The notes under the pieces were generated by a model, which worked only from the letters and a program-made list of their open reading frames with translations, made no database searches and was not told the DNA's origin. The position numbers and the translations under genes are program-made. Of a stretch of 64,000 nucleotides of DNA, positions 7,381 to 17,600 are shown piece after piece; the first letter of the stretch is position 1; each line of letters begins with the position of its first letter. This DNA comes from CAUJGQ01 sp042408665 (GTDB lineage Bacteria > Chloroflexota > Dehalococcoidia > CAUJGQ01). Location: positions 10,226 through 74,225 of the forward strand of contig JBHOQW010000151.1 in assembly GCA_042408665.1 (NCBI GenBank). Reading direction: 5' to 3'.

Positions 7381-9017
7381 TGCCGTCTTTCGCGGAGATG
7401 GTGCAGGAGTTCCTTCACGAGCTATACGAGGATCAGCCGGTCGTGGCCAGCGCCCTGGGCCTGACCGCATACGACGGCCGTCTCGACGACCTCTCCGCCG
7501 CCGCCTTCGAGGACCGCCGCCGGCGCAGCGCGGCCTGGCTGCACCGCTTCACCCAGGTGCCGGAGGAAGGGCTCAGCTTCGACGAGCGCATCGACCGTGC
7601 CCTCATCCTGTCCCATCTGCGCGGCGAGCAGATCATGGCCGACTGGGAGATGTGGCGGCGCCAGCCCGCCGTCTACCTCGGCCCCTGCCTGAACGGGGTG
7701 TTCGTGCTCTTCTTGCACCGACTGCGACCGGAGGCGGAGCTGGTGGAGGCCGCGGCCGCGCGCCTGCGCGCCGTGCCCAAGGCGCTGGAAGACGGTCGGC
7801 GCAACCTGCGCGCCGACCTGACGCCTCGCCTCTACGTGGAGCGCGCCCTGGCGCAGGTGCGGGCCGCGGTCCACTACCTGGCCGAACTCCTGCCCGCGGA
7901 GGCACGCGATCCCATCCTGCGCGCCGAGCTGGAGGACGCCGCCGCGGACGCCGTCCTGGCGCTGGAAGGGTTCCGCGACTATCTAGAGTGGTTGGTAGAG
8001 CGGGCACGCGGGAGCTGGGCCATCGGCGAGGAACGCTACAGCCGCCTGCTCCAAGAGAAGGAGCTGCTGGGCTATGACGCACGCGCGCTCAGGGAGCGTG
8101 GCCGCGCCGAGTACGAGCGGGTGGCCGCCGAGCTGCGCCGCCTCGCCCGCCTGATCGCGGATACGGACGACTGGGTGGCGGTGTTGCGCCAGCTCAATCA
8201 GGACCATCCGCCCACGCCAGACGCCATGCGCGCGGCCTACGCCGAGTGGACGGGGCGAGCGCGTGCCTTCCTGCAGGAACGGGGGCTCGTCACCTTGCCG
8301 CCGGGCGAGGAGTGCCTGGTAGAGCCCTCGCCCCATTTCCAGCGGCCGGTGCAGGCCGTGGCCTCGTACCACCAGCCGCCCCCCTTCTCCCCCTCGCTCC
8401 GCGGCCACTTCTTCGTGCCCTACCCGCCGGACGACGCCTCGCCCGAGGAGGTGCGCAAGCGGTTGGAGGGCAACTGCTATGCCGGCATCCCCACCACCGC
8501 CGTGCACGAGACCTATCCCGGACATCACTGGCACCTCGTCACCGCCAAGGCCAACCCCCGGCCGGTGCGGCACGTCCTGCGCACCCCCTTCTTCACCGAG
8601 GGGTGGGCCCTGTACGCCGAGCAGGTGATGCGCGAGCAAGGCTTCTTCGCGGACCCGCGCCACGAGCTATACCAGCACGAGGCGACGCTGTTCCGGGCGG
8701 CGCGCATCATCGTCGATACCAGCCTGCACCTGGGCGAGATGGGCTTTGATGAGGCCGTGCAGTTCATGATGGAGCGCGCCAACCTGCCGGAGCCGACGGC
8801 GCGGGCGGAGGTGGGCCGCTACTGCTCCTGGCCGACGCAGGCCGCATCCTACCTCACCGGTTGTCTGGAGATCACCCGTCTACGCGAGCGCTTCCTGGCG
8901 GCCCGGGGGTTGACCGGCGTGGAGGGGCTGCGCCGCTTCCACGACGCGCTGGCCGGCAGCGGCTCCCTGCCCATCGCCTTGGCCGAGCGAACCGTTCTCG
9001 GCACGTCCTCAGTGTGA
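7380..9017 (+). CDS. DUF885 family metallopeptidase-like protein
   Basis: This 545-residue mostly helical protein has the DUF885 zinc motif HETYPGHHWH (His376, Glu377, His382/His383) and a downstream glutamate, Glu407, in FTEGWALYAEQ. The motif is a variant of HExxH, and the family is regarded as a carboxypeptidase-like metalloprotease. There is no signal peptide, so it probably acts in the cytosol on peptides. Its ATG shares a base with the treZ stop and has GGAGGTGAGG before it, so the two genes form an operon although no shared pathway is obvious. The substrate is unknown. Confidence 0.85.
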   Translation: MPSFAEMVQEFLHELYEDQPVVASALGLTAYDGRLDDLSAAAFEDRRRRSAAWLHRFTQVPEEGLSFDERIDRALILSHLRGEQIMADWEMWRRQPAVYLGPCLNGVFVLFLHRLRPEAELVEAAAARLRAVPKALEDGRRNLRADLTPRLYVERALAQVRAAVHYLAELLPAEARDPILRAELEDAAADAVLALEGFRDYLEWLVERARGSWAIGEERYSRLLQEKELLGYDARALRERGRAEYERVAAELRRLARLIADTDDWVAVLRQLNQDHPPTPDAMRAAYAEWTGRARAFLQERGLVTLPPGEECLVEPSPHFQRPVQAVASYHQPPPFSPSLRGHFFVPYPPDDASPEEVRKRLEGNCYAGIPTTAVHETYPGHHWHLVTAKANPRPVRHVLRTPFFTEGWALYAEQVMREQGFFADPRHELYQHEATLFRAARIIVDTSLHLGEMGFDEAVQFMMERANLPEPTARAEVGRYCSWPTQAASYLTGCLEITRLRERFLAARGLTGVEGLRRFHDALAGSGSLPIALAERTVLGTSSV

Positions 9018-9042
9018 GGACAGCGTGAGCCCCTGATAGCCT

Positions 9043-9074
9043 CTCGCCCCTCTCCCGCGCGGGAGAGGGGCGAG
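9043..9074. terminator. Perfect 32-base palindrome between convergent genes (repeat-family hairpin)
   Basis: The arms (9043-9058 and 9059-9074) are exact reverse complements centred on CCCGC|GCGGG and include the CCTCTCCCGC core of the dispersed repeat. A G-rich tail with GGTGAGGGCCGG follows. It lies between the ends of the DUF885 gene and the aldehyde oxidoreductase gene and could terminate both; no run of T follows. Confidence 0.65.
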
Positions 9075-9119
9075 GGGGAAGGGTCGGCGAGGTGAGGGCC
9101 GGCCTTGGTTGGGCGGGCC

Positions 9120-11009
9120 TCACACGCCGATCATGTCCGCTACGTCGCGCAGGCCCAACGACTCCAGCTTGGCGCGGCTGGGCTTGCAGGTCTCCGGGTC
9201 CCAGTCGCACTCCTTGAGGTACTCGAGCTCGAGCGTCTCTGTGTCCAGGCGGATGTCCTTGTGCGGCCCTTCGCTGAGCACGGCGCCGAGGCCGCCGTAG
9301 AGCCGCTCGGGCACGTGCCGCTTGCGCGGGTTACCGCCCTCGCGCACCTCGAAGGCCATGCGCATGTTGGCGATCCGCTCGCCGATGCGCAGCAGCTCTT
9401 CTTTGGTCATGTCCCAGCCGTTGAGGTGGTTGAGCCAGTCAGGGATGTGGGCCGTGTTGGCCGCCATCATAATGAACTGGCAGGCGCCGGCGGCGTTCAC
9501 CACGTGCATGTACTCACTGGCCGCCTTGTGGTGGGCGCCGCGCCCCTCGGCCTTGGTGCGGTCGCGCACGGCGGGCGGCAGGCCGAAGCGGCGGTTGCCC
9601 TCGTACTGGGTATGGCGGGCCGGCGTGGGGTCCAGCTTGTAGGTCGTGTAGTACTCGGGCTGCAGCTTCGGATCGTGCATCGGCACTTCTTGGCCGGCGA
9701 TGTGCATGGCGTACCGCTCGGCGCCGCGGCCGATGCGCTCCGCCGCCCGCTTGACGCCATCCGCCAGCACGTCGCCGATGCCCTCGCGCCGTCCGATCTT
9801 CTCCAGCAGCGCGATCATGGCGTGGGCGTCGCCCCAGCGCAGCTCCAGCCCGTCCGTGTCCTCTTTGGTGAGGATCCCCTTCTCGTAGCACTCGAAGGCG
9901 AAGGAGATCGTCGCCCCGGCCGAGATCACGTCCAGGCCGTACTGGTTGCTGAGGTGGTTGGCGTAGATGAGGGCGTCTAGGTCGTTGATCAGGTTCATGG
10001 TGCCGAAGGCGGCCGCCGCCTCGTACTCCGGCCGGTGGGTATGGCGCGGGTAGGCGAAGCCCTTCGCCTTCGCCGCCTCGTCCGCCTCTTTGGATTCGGC
10101 GCCACAGGCCAGTGGGCAGTGCCAGCAGGCGTAGTGCTTCTCCATCTTCTCGTTGACCACCGGGCCCTTGAGCGGCTCCACCTCTGGGAAGTCAACGATG
10201 CCCACTCCCGCCCAGTTCTTCACCGGGGAGTCGCCGTTGTGGGCGGACATGGCGGTGATGCCGGTGGTGCCGAAGGTGCGGAAGAAATCGGCGGTGGGCT
10301 TGACGAAGTCGTTCAGCTCGGCGCGCAGAAGCTGCAACGTGTCCTTGGTCTGGTGGATGATGGAGCGGGTCGCGTTGACGACGATCGCCTTCAACCGTTT
10401 GGAGCCCATTACGGCGCCCACGCCGGAGCGCGCCGCCAGCCGTCCCCGCTCGTTGCAGATCCCGGAGATGAGCGACAGCTTCTCCCCGGCCGGGCCGATG
10501 ACCGCCACCGAGCAGTTCTTGCCGGTGGCCTTCTTGCCGTACTTGGCCTGGAGGGCGTCCTCACAGTCGATGGCCAGCATGCCCCAGTACTCGTCCGCGT
10601 CCAGGATCTCCACGCGGTCATCGTCGATGTGGATCAGCTTGGGCGTGGTTGCCTGGCCGAACACCATGATTCCGTCCCAGCCGGCATGCTTGAGCACGGG
10701 GCCGAAGTCGCCGCCACAGTTGGCGTCACCCCAGCCGCCGGTCAGGGGTGACTTGCACACCACCTGGAAACGCTGCCCGAACAGGGGCGTGCCGGTGAGC
10801 GCGCCGGGAAAGAAGCCAAGCATGTTCTCCGGCCCCAGCGGGTCGGCACCCCTGGGGATGCGCTCCAGCGCCAGGCGCACACCGATGCCGTAGCCGCCCA
10901 GGTAGGTGCGGTAGAACCCGTCGTCAAAGTGCTCGACGGTGATCTCGCCGGTGGAGAGGTTGACGCTTAGGATTTTGCCGTTGTAGCTCTTTTCGCCGTT
11001 GGCTGTCAT
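9120..11009 (-). CDS. Aldehyde:ferredoxin oxidoreductase family protein (W/Mo enzyme)
   Basis: This 629-residue protein of the AOR family opens with YNGKILSVNLSTGEITVE and FYRTYLGGYGIGVRLAL, the usual pterin-binding N-terminal domain. GDANCGGDFGPVLKHAGWDG follows. The iron-sulfur cluster ligands are CWHCPLAC in the middle and a later cysteine in AAGACQF. These enzymes carry a tungsten or molybdenum bis-pyranopterin and oxidise aldehydes to acids with ferredoxin as acceptor, normally in anaerobic or microaerobic metabolism. MoaD and MoaE genes for the pterin are 26 kb away. GAGGAGG precedes ATG 11009; the frame continues upstream to 11108 but those residues look non-coding. The substrate cannot be told from sequence. 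Confidence 0.92.
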   Translation of the reverse strand: MTANGEKSYNGKILSVNLSTGEITVEHFDDGFYRTYLGGYGIGVRLALERIPRGADPLGPENMLGFFPGALTGTPLFGQRFQVVCKSPLTGGWGDANCGGDFGPVLKHAGWDGIMVFGQATTPKLIHIDDDRVEILDADEYWGMLAIDCEDALQAKYGKKATGKNCSVAVIGPAGEKLSLISGICNERGRLAARSGVGAVMGSKRLKAIVVNATRSIIHQTKDTLQLLRAELNDFVKPTADFFRTFGTTGITAMSAHNGDSPVKNWAGVGIVDFPEVEPLKGPVVNEKMEKHYACWHCPLACGAESKEADEAAKAKGFAYPRHTHRPEYEAAAAFGTMNLINDLDALIYANHLSNQYGLDVISAGATISFAFECYEKGILTKEDTDGLELRWGDAHAMIALLEKIGRREGIGDVLADGVKRAAERIGRGAERYAMHIAGQEVPMHDPKLQPEYYTTYKLDPTPARHTQYEGNRRFGLPPAVRDRTKAEGRGAHHKAASEYMHVVNAAGACQFIMMAANTAHIPDWLNHLNGWDMTKEELLRIGERIANMRMAFEVREGGNPRKRHVPERLYGGLGAVLSEGPHKDIRLDTETLELEYLKECDWDPETCKPSRAKLESLGLRDVADMIGV

Positions 11010-11147
11010 GGGTGCCGCCTCCTCATCTCCAGCCCTTCCCATGCCGACCCGATGCGCCGCGCCCGGCCGGCCGGGCGCCGATGTGGCTGCTGAGTGCTTG
11101 GATAACACAGGGTACCAGATGCCGCAACGACGCGCGGCTCCGCCGCC

Positions 11148-11318
11148 TCACGGCGCTCGATCCTGCCGGCGCGTGAGCAGGCGCAGGACCCCATCCGCGA
11201 TGAGCAGCACGCCCAGCGCCAACATGAAGCTGGGCGTGGGACCGTCCGTGGCCAGCTTCACCGCGACGATCGTCGCGCCCAGCACCAGCGCGGCGGTGGC
11301 CAGCAGCGTGCCCTTCAC
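11148..11318 (-). CDS. Small two-helix membrane protein
   Basis: This is a 56-residue peptide starting at GTG 11318. It has one hydrophobic helix at about residues 4-21 (LLATAALVLGATIVAVKLA) and a second at 29-47 (PSFMLALGVLLIADGVLRLL), with a positively charged tail. The length and topology look like a genuine small inner-membrane protein, but no ribosome site is clear and I recognise no family. The open frame extends upstream to 11552 through low-quality sequence; only this end looks protein-like. It is divergent from the S41 peptidase gene. Confidence 0.5.
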   Translation of the reverse strand: MKGTLLATAALVLGATIVAVKLATDGPTPSFMLALGVLLIADGVLRLLTRRQDRAP

Positions 11319-11407
11319 ACCGGTAGCGTCTGTCGCGCTCCCGGCGTCGTCAAGGCGGCCGCCCCGGCCGCGGGCACGGGGCCCCGGTGTGCGGGGGCGA
11401 GCGGCGT

Positions 11408-11436
11408 TGCCGGTGCCGCATCGGGCTCGTACAGTC
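11408..11436 (+). promoter_or_regulatory. Promoter of the S41 peptidase gene
   Basis: TTGCCG (11408-11413) and TACAGT (11431-11436) have a 17-base spacer. Transcription would start near 11443, leaving a leader of about 22 bases before ATG 11465. Confidence 0.65.
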
Positions 11437-11464
11437 GAACAAGCGACACCACGCGAGGTTGAAC

Positions 11465-13426
11465 ATGTCCCGTCGCCTGCCGGTGCTGCTCGTGGCCCTT
11501 GGTGCCGTGCTCGCCCTCGTGCTGACGCCCACGCCCACATCGCGCGCGGCACCGCCGGAGGCGCGGTCGGATATCATCCGCGCCGCCTACACCCTGCTCA
11601 TGGACCACTTCTACCGCGTGCCGGCGCCGGACGACCTGTTGCGCGCCGCCTGGACGGGCGCCGGCCGCGCCCTGATCGCCGCCGGGGCGCGGGAGCCGCT
11701 GCCGGAGCTGCCGGCCCTGCCCTCAGACCGTGACGGCGCCTGGAGCGCCTTCGCCCAGGCCTACGGCGCCCTTGCCGCCCTGGCACCGGCTGAGCTCAGC
11801 CAGACGGACCTCGCCTTTGCCGCGGTGGACGCCATGGCGGAGAGTCTGGACGAGCAGCACACCGCCTTCCTGTCGCCGCAGGTGTACCAAGCGTTCGTGG
11901 CCCAGCTTGGCGGCAACGCCGGCGAGGGGGTGGGGCTGGGTGTCCGCCTGACGACGCGCGCCCCTTGGACGATCATCGAAGTGGCGCCGGACGGCCCCGC
12001 CGCGCGCGCCGGGCTGCGTCCCGGCGACACCCTCCTGGCGGTGGACGGCCAGGAGGTGACGGCGGTGGCGCGGCCAGTGCTGGGGCGCGCCCTGGCCCGG
12101 CCGGAGGGCACGGCGGTCGAGCTGCGCGTGGACCGGCCGGATGTCGGCCAGGTCACCGTGACAGTGGTCATCGGCCGCTTCCGCTTCCCCGACCTCCAGT
12201 CCAGCGTGCTCCCGGACGGGACCGGGTATATGCGGTTGCGGTCGTTCTCCTCCTTCCTGCGCGATCCCCAGGGGCGCCCCAACGTGATCGAGGCGCTGGA
12301 CGCGGCGCTAGCCTCGTTCGAGGCCCGGGGAGTGACGCGCTGGGTGCTGGACCTGCGCGGCAACCCCGGCGGCTTTGGCTTCACGGCCAACGCCCTTCTC
12401 GGTCGCTTCCTGCCCGATGTGGTCGCCACCCGCGTCTCAGACCAGCGCGGCCGGGCCGGGGAACACGCCTCGTTCGGCCCGGCCTTTCCGGTGCAGCGGC
12501 CGCTGGCGGTGCTGGTGGACGGCGGCGCTGCCTCCGCCTCGGAGATCGTGGCCAGCACGCTGCAGGAGTACGGCCGCGCCCTGATCGTGGGCACGCGCAC
12601 CGCGGGTGCCCTGGCCGGCGCCCTGCTCTTCCCGTTGCCGGAGGGCGCCGGCCTGGAGGTGGCGGTAGAAGAGGTGCGCACCGGCCGTGGCGGGGTAGTG
12701 GTGGATGGACGAGGGGTGACGCCCGATATTGAGGTGGCGGACGAGCGCACCCCGGCGGATTACGCCGCCGGACGGGACCCGCAGCTGGCGGCGGCAGTGG
12801 TCGCGCTGCGCGGGGTGGCGGCGCCGCCCGCGCCGCCGCCACCTCTGCCGGGGCAGTTGAGCGCGAGCGAGTTACGGCGGCTGCTGGAGCGCTACTTCCC
12901 GCCCGCCGAGGAGGTGCCCGCCACGGCCGATATCGCCGCCCCGCGCGTCCTGGGAGACCTGCCGCTCAGCCAACCCAACGAGTACGTGGGCGCGTTGGGA
13001 GCGGTGCCGGATGCCCTTGGCCTGGCGCAACTGGTGCGCTCGCGCGGCTGGATGGGGAGCTATAGCCGTTTCTACGGCGAGGTGCCGGGGCCGGCCGGCC
13101 CCTACCTGAGCGTGACGGTGGACGTCTACCGCTCCCAGGCCGGGGCGTACACCGCCCTGATGAGCAACGACGCACCGCAGTTGCAGGAGGCCGTGCCCGC
13201 GCCGGTCCAACTGGGTGACGGTGCGGTGGCCTATCGCGGCGTGTGGCTGAACGCTGGCACCAGCATCCTGGTGTGGCGGCAGGGACGCGCCGTGATCACC
13301 GTAGCCTCCTCCGCCGTACCCGGCCGGGAGTCGTTCGACCCGGTGGTGACGCTGGCCCGCGCGGTGGACGCCCGTCTGCGCGCCGCGCCGTTGCCGGAAC
13401 TGGCGCCCCAGCCGGCCGGGCCCTGA
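11465..13426 (+). CDS. Secreted S41 (C-terminal processing) peptidase-like protein, PDZ domain
   Basis: The 653-residue protein starts with a signal peptide (hydrophobic core at residues 6-22, then TSRAA). A PDZ domain follows at about 155-240 (GEGVGLGVRL, GPAARAGLRPGDTLLAVDG), then an S41 core at about 245-430. The serine nucleophile is present, Ser357 in GGAASASEIVAS. The general-base lysine of CtpA, normally 25 residues later in TFGKG, is replaced: this protein has GTRTAGALAG, with Ala382 at that place. It may use another base, as some S41 branches do, or be inactive. About 200 further residues (450-653) have no recognised family and may bind the substrate. It should act outside the membrane. 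I chose ATG 11465 over an upstream in-frame ATG because it begins the signal peptide. Confidence 0.85.
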   Translation: MSRRLPVLLVALGAVLALVLTPTPTSRAAPPEARSDIIRAAYTLLMDHFYRVPAPDDLLRAAWTGAGRALIAAGAREPLPELPALPSDRDGAWSAFAQAYGALAALAPAELSQTDLAFAAVDAMAESLDEQHTAFLSPQVYQAFVAQLGGNAGEGVGLGVRLTTRAPWTIIEVAPDGPAARAGLRPGDTLLAVDGQEVTAVARPVLGRALARPEGTAVELRVDRPDVGQVTVTVVIGRFRFPDLQSSVLPDGTGYMRLRSFSSFLRDPQGRPNVIEALDAALASFEARGVTRWVLDLRGNPGGFGFTANALLGRFLPDVVATRVSDQRGRAGEHASFGPAFPVQRPLAVLVDGGAASASEIVASTLQEYGRALIVGTRTAGALAGALLFPLPEGAGLEVAVEEVRTGRGGVVVDGRGVTPDIEVADERTPADYAAGRDPQLAAAVVALRGVAAPPAPPPPLPGQLSASELRRLLERYFPPAEEVPATADIAAPRVLGDLPLSQPNEYVGALGAVPDALGLAQLVRSRGWMGSYSRFYGEVPGPAGPYLSVTVDVYRSQAGAYTALMSNDAPQLQEAVPAPVQLGDGAVAYRGVWLNAGTSILVWRQGRAVITVASSAVPGRESFDPVVTLARAVDARLRAAPLPELAPQPAGP

Positions 13427-13449
13427 GCCAGGGGGATGCCGGCGCGTGC

Positions 13450-13455
13450 TACGAT
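13450..13455 (+). promoter_or_regulatory. -10 element (GC-TACGAT) for the proline dehydrogenase gene
   Basis: TACGAT preceded by GTGC sits 31 bases before the GTG start; no good -35 box is visible. Similar GCTAC(A/G)(A/G)T elements occur before other genes in the window. Confidence 0.45.
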
Positions 13456-13486
13456 GGCGCCGCGCGGCGGTCACAAGGGGTGGAAC

Positions 13487-14467
13487 GTGAGCGTACCCCC
13501 GCTCCAGGCGCTGCAGACGGTCGGCGCTGCCCAGGCCCGGGTCGTGCTGCTCTGGCTCTCGCGCCGGCGCGCGTTGCAGCGCCTGGCGGCCGAGGTTCCG
13601 CCGGCCCGCCGCGTGGCGCGCCGCTTCATCGCCGGTGAGCGGCTGACCGAGGCGGTGACGACGGCGCGCGCGCTGGCGGACCAGGGCTTTCTCACCACCG
13701 TCACCTTCCTGGGTGAGCACGTGACAGACCCGCGCGAGGCCCACGCTGCCGCGGCCGAATACGAGCGGCTGCTGCGCTCCCTGGCCGCGGCCGGCCTGGA
13801 GGCCAACTGCTCCCTCAAGCTCAGCCAGCTCGGCATCCTGTTCGACGCGGCGCTGGCGGAGGCGCTGCTGCGGCGGATCGTCGCGGTGGCGGAGGAGCTG
13901 AGCGGGTTCGTGCGCATCGATATGGAGGGTTCGGACCTGGTGCAGCCCACGCTGGACCTGTACGAGCGGCTCACCGCCGGCTGCCGTGACCAGCCGCGCC
14001 TGGGGGTGGTGATCCAGTCCTACCTGCGCCGCAGCGAGGCCGATGTGCGCCGGTTGATCGCGCGTGGCGCGCCGATCCGGCTGGTCAAGGGCGCCTACGC
14101 GGAACCGCCCACGATCGCTTACCCGCGCAAGGCCGACGTCGATGCGGCCTATCTGCGACTGGCCGACCTGTTGCTCTCGGACGAGGCGCGGGCGCATGGC
14201 GTCTACCCGGCGTTTGCCACCCATGACCCGGCGCTGATCGCCGCCGTGCGCGGTTTGGCACAGGCGCGCGGCATCCCGCCCACGGAATATGAGTTCCAGA
14301 TGCTGTTGGGCGTGCGGCGCGACCTGCAGGTGACGCTGCGGCAGGCCGGGCTGCGGGTGCGGATCTACGTGCCGTACGGCAGTCACTGGTACCCGTATTT
14401 CATGCGTCGCCTGGCCGAGCGCCCGGCCAACCTCTGGTTCCTGGTGCGCGCCTTGGTACACGGCTGA
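13487..14467 (+). CDS. Proline dehydrogenase
   Basis: This FAD enzyme oxidises proline to 1-pyrroline-5-carboxylate. The 326-residue protein is of the short monofunctional type, without the P5C dehydrogenase domain of PutA. Family features are GFLTTVTFLGEHV, the barrel strands NCSLKLSQLG and VRIDMEGS, VIQSYLRRSEADV, IRLVKGAYAEPP with the catalytic lysine, FATHDP, and the end YEFQMLLGVRRDLQ with VRIYVPYGSHWYPYFMRRLAERPAN. I chose GTG 13487 because AAGGGG lies seven bases before it; ATGs at 13436 and 13454 are possible. It stands alone, and the second enzyme of proline breakdown is not in the window. It is probably membrane-associated, passing electrons to quinone. Confidence 0.92.
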   Translation: MSVPPLQALQTVGAAQARVVLLWLSRRRALQRLAAEVPPARRVARRFIAGERLTEAVTTARALADQGFLTTVTFLGEHVTDPREAHAAAAEYERLLRSLAAAGLEANCSLKLSQLGILFDAALAEALLRRIVAVAEELSGFVRIDMEGSDLVQPTLDLYERLTAGCRDQPRLGVVIQSYLRRSEADVRRLIARGAPIRLVKGAYAEPPTIAYPRKADVDAAYLRLADLLLSDEARAHGVYPAFATHDPALIAAVRGLAQARGIPPTEYEFQMLLGVRRDLQVTLRQAGLRVRIYVPYGSHWYPYFMRRLAERPANLWFLVRALVHG

Positions 14468-14691
14468 GCACGGCCCTCCCGCGCTCGATATTGTCCCTTG
14501 CCGAGCGCCGGCACGGCCTCCCTGTGGACGCGCCCCCTATAACGGCGTGGGCGCCGCGTCGATATTTAGAGTACCGAACGTTGCACGTTCCGGCACCGGA
14601 TGGAAACGGCGGACAAGGGCCGGTACTCGGCCCCGGACGGTTCCACCGGGCGGCGGATATCGGCGCTGCCAGTTTGCGTGGCGGAGTGGGG

Positions 14692-17600
14692 ATGGCGACC
14701 GACCGCGCGCCACAGGTCCGGATCAACGCCCAGTACATCGAGATCGCGCGCCTGCGCCGGCTGGCGTTGCGCGATGAGCTGACGGGCCTTGCGAACCGCC
14801 GCGCCTTTCTCGAACGACTGGAGGCCGAGATCGCGCGCGCGGTGCACACCGGTATCCCCTTCTCACTTATCCTGCTGGACCTCGATGGCCTCAAAGACCT
14901 GAACGACACCTTCGGCCATCACGCCGGCGACGCGGCCCTGCGCGCCTTCGGTCGGGCGCTGCGCCGGGCGGTCCGCGCCGGTGACCTGGTGGCGCGTATC
15001 GGCGGTGATGAGTTCGCGGTGATCGGCGTGCACGCCGTCCCGGCCGAGGCCACCCTTTTCGCGGCCCGCGTCCGTGCGGTGGCCGACGGGCTCACCCGTC
15101 GCATCCTGCCCGGCCGGCGCCGGGCGCACCTGACGGCGGCGATGGGGGTGGCGACGTGGGACGGCACGGTGTGCGACGCCGGTCAGATCTTTGCTCGTGC
15201 GGAGGCGGCGCTGTTGAGCGCCAAGAACGCCCGCCAGCCCGTGGATACCCCCGTGACCGGTGTGTACCGGCCGCGCGGGCGGCGCACGCTGGGCGAGGAG
15301 CTGCGCCGACTGCTGGCTATGGCTCGCCGCGTGTCTTCCAGCCGCGAGCTGGAGGACCTGTGCCGCGCCGCGGCGGAGAACGCGGCCGCCCTCATCGGCG
15401 CGCGTGATGCTGTCGTCGCCCTCCCCCGCCCGGATGGCTGCATCGGGTACACCGAACGTTTCACCGAGGGACGCTGGCTGCGCGTCGAGGGGTGCTGGTA
15501 TCGACCGGGCCAGGGGCTTGTCGGTCGGGTGATGGAGACCGCTCAGCCCTACGTCACCGCCGATGCCCGTGGCGACCGGCAGGTAGACCAAGTGGCGGTG
15601 GCGCGGTTTGATCTGTGCGCCGTCATGGGGCTGCCGCTGCGCGACCACACCGGCCGGGCGATGGGGGTGATCTCCCTCGCCAACAAGCGTGACGGCCGCC
15701 CCTTCACGGACAACGACGTGTTGCTGGGGATGGCCTTCGCCGACCTGGTGGCTACTGCCATGGAGAACGTGCAGGCGCGCGAAGAGGCGGAGGCGGCCCA
15801 CCGCTACCTGCGCAGCCTGATGGACCAGGCACACGACGCCATCTACATCACCGACCCGCACACCCGTCGCATCCTGGACGTCAACGAGGCGGCCGAGCGG
15901 CTGAGCGGCTACACGCGCGCCCAGCTCCTCACCATGCGCGCGCCCGATTTGCGCCCGCCGGAGGACCGCGTGCAACCCGGCACCACCGATCTGGTGCTCG
16001 AACACGGCGCGCGGAGCCTGCTGGTGACGGCTCCCCGTCGCCACCTGCGCGCAGACGGGCGGATCGTGCCGGTGGAGGTGAGCGCTCGCCTCGTGCAGAC
16101 GCCGCGTGGCCCCGTAGTGATGAACATCGTGCGCGATGTGAGCGAACGGGTGGCGGCAGAGGAGGAATTACGCCGCCGCAACCGTGAGCTGGAGGCCCGC
16201 AACGACGTCTCCCACCTGTTGGCACAGGTCGAGGGCGACGCGGCGGCGTTGGAGCGCGTGCTGCGCATCGCGGTGCACGCCGCGGGCGGTGACGGCGGTG
16301 TGTTGGCCGAGTACGAGCTGGAGGCCGGCGCGGCGCGCGTCACCGCCGAGTATCGGGTACCGGAACCGCTGCGCTCGTACCTGTTGGCCAAGGCGCACCG
16401 GCCAGAAGGCGGTTTCCTGGGGGCGGCCCTGCACGGCGGCGTTGTCCACGTGCCGGACACCCAGGCGTCCGGGGTCGGCGCGCGGCCGGAGACGCTGGCC
16501 GCCGGGGTGCGCGCCTTCGTGTGTGTGCCGCTGGCCGCGAGCGGACGTGTGCTGGGCGTGCTGGCCGTCGGCAGCTTCACCCCGCACCGTTTCGGTGAGC
16601 CGGAGATCGCGCTGTTGCAAGCCGTGGCCGATCAGACGGCGGTGTGGTTGGAACGACAGCGGTTGCTGGAGGAGACGCGTCGGCGCGAACAGGAGGCGCG
16701 CTTCCTAGCGGAGCTGAGCGCCGCCCTAAACGGGGCGCGGACGGCGGGCACGGCCGCGCGCCGGCTCGCCGCCAAGGCATCGGAGGCGCTCGGCCGGGCG
16801 GTGGCCGTCTTCCTGTGTGATACGTCGGCCCGACAATGGCGGGTGGCCGCCCTTCACCACCCGGACCCGGCGCTGCGCCGGCGGCTGGCGCGGATGCTGG
16901 CCACCGATCCCCCACGCTTTGAGGGCGGCTTGATGGCCCACCTGTCCGCCGCGGAACGAGCGGAGCTGGTAGACGTGCGGACCGGTACCCTGCCGCCCGG
17001 CTCGGCGGCCAAGCTGGCGCAGATGGGGATCGAGACGGCCGTGTTCGCGCCGTTGTGCGCCGGCGGACGTCTCGTGGGCATGCTGGTCGCCGGTGATGGC
17101 CCGCCGGGGCCGCCGGTGACGCCCCGTCAGGTGCGGCTGGCCGAAGAGATCGGGCGACATGCAGCCGCCGTGCTGGCCAACGCCCTCGCCCGGCGCGACC
17201 TGCTGGCGCGCAACCGCGAGCTCCGGCTGGTGAACGATATCGCCGTGCTGGCACAGCGGGCCACGGATACGCACGCCCTCTACGCGGCGGTGGTGGAGCG
17301 GCTCCGGCGGTATTTCCGGGCCCAGAGCGCGGTGTTGCGGCTGTGGGACGCCGCCACCGGCGTGCTGCGCTTTGCGGCCGGAAGCCGTCTGCCAAGGCAC
17401 GTGGAGGCGTGGTCGCGACAGACGTCGCCGACGCTGGGCACCGGCATCACCGGGCGGGTGGCGGCAACGCGGCGGCCGGCGATCATCGAGGACGCCCTCA
17501 CCGACCCGCGGCCCTTATATACGCCGGAGGTGGCCGCAGTGTTGCGCTCGAGCGTCTACGTGCCGCTGGTGGCGGGGGATGAGCTGATCGGCACGCTCTC

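Noticed and set aside
5383..7470. A 695-codon minus-strand open frame opposite treZ
   Set aside because: Gly/Arg/His-rich translation with no motifs, and it covers a well-supported GH13 enzyme.
9105..9980. Plus-strand open frames opposite the aldehyde oxidoreductase gene
   Set aside because: Shadow frames of a recognised enzyme on the other strand.
12872..14461. A 529-codon minus-strand frame across the peptidase and proline dehydrogenase genes
   Set aside because: It crosses two well-supported genes antisense and has no recognisable content.
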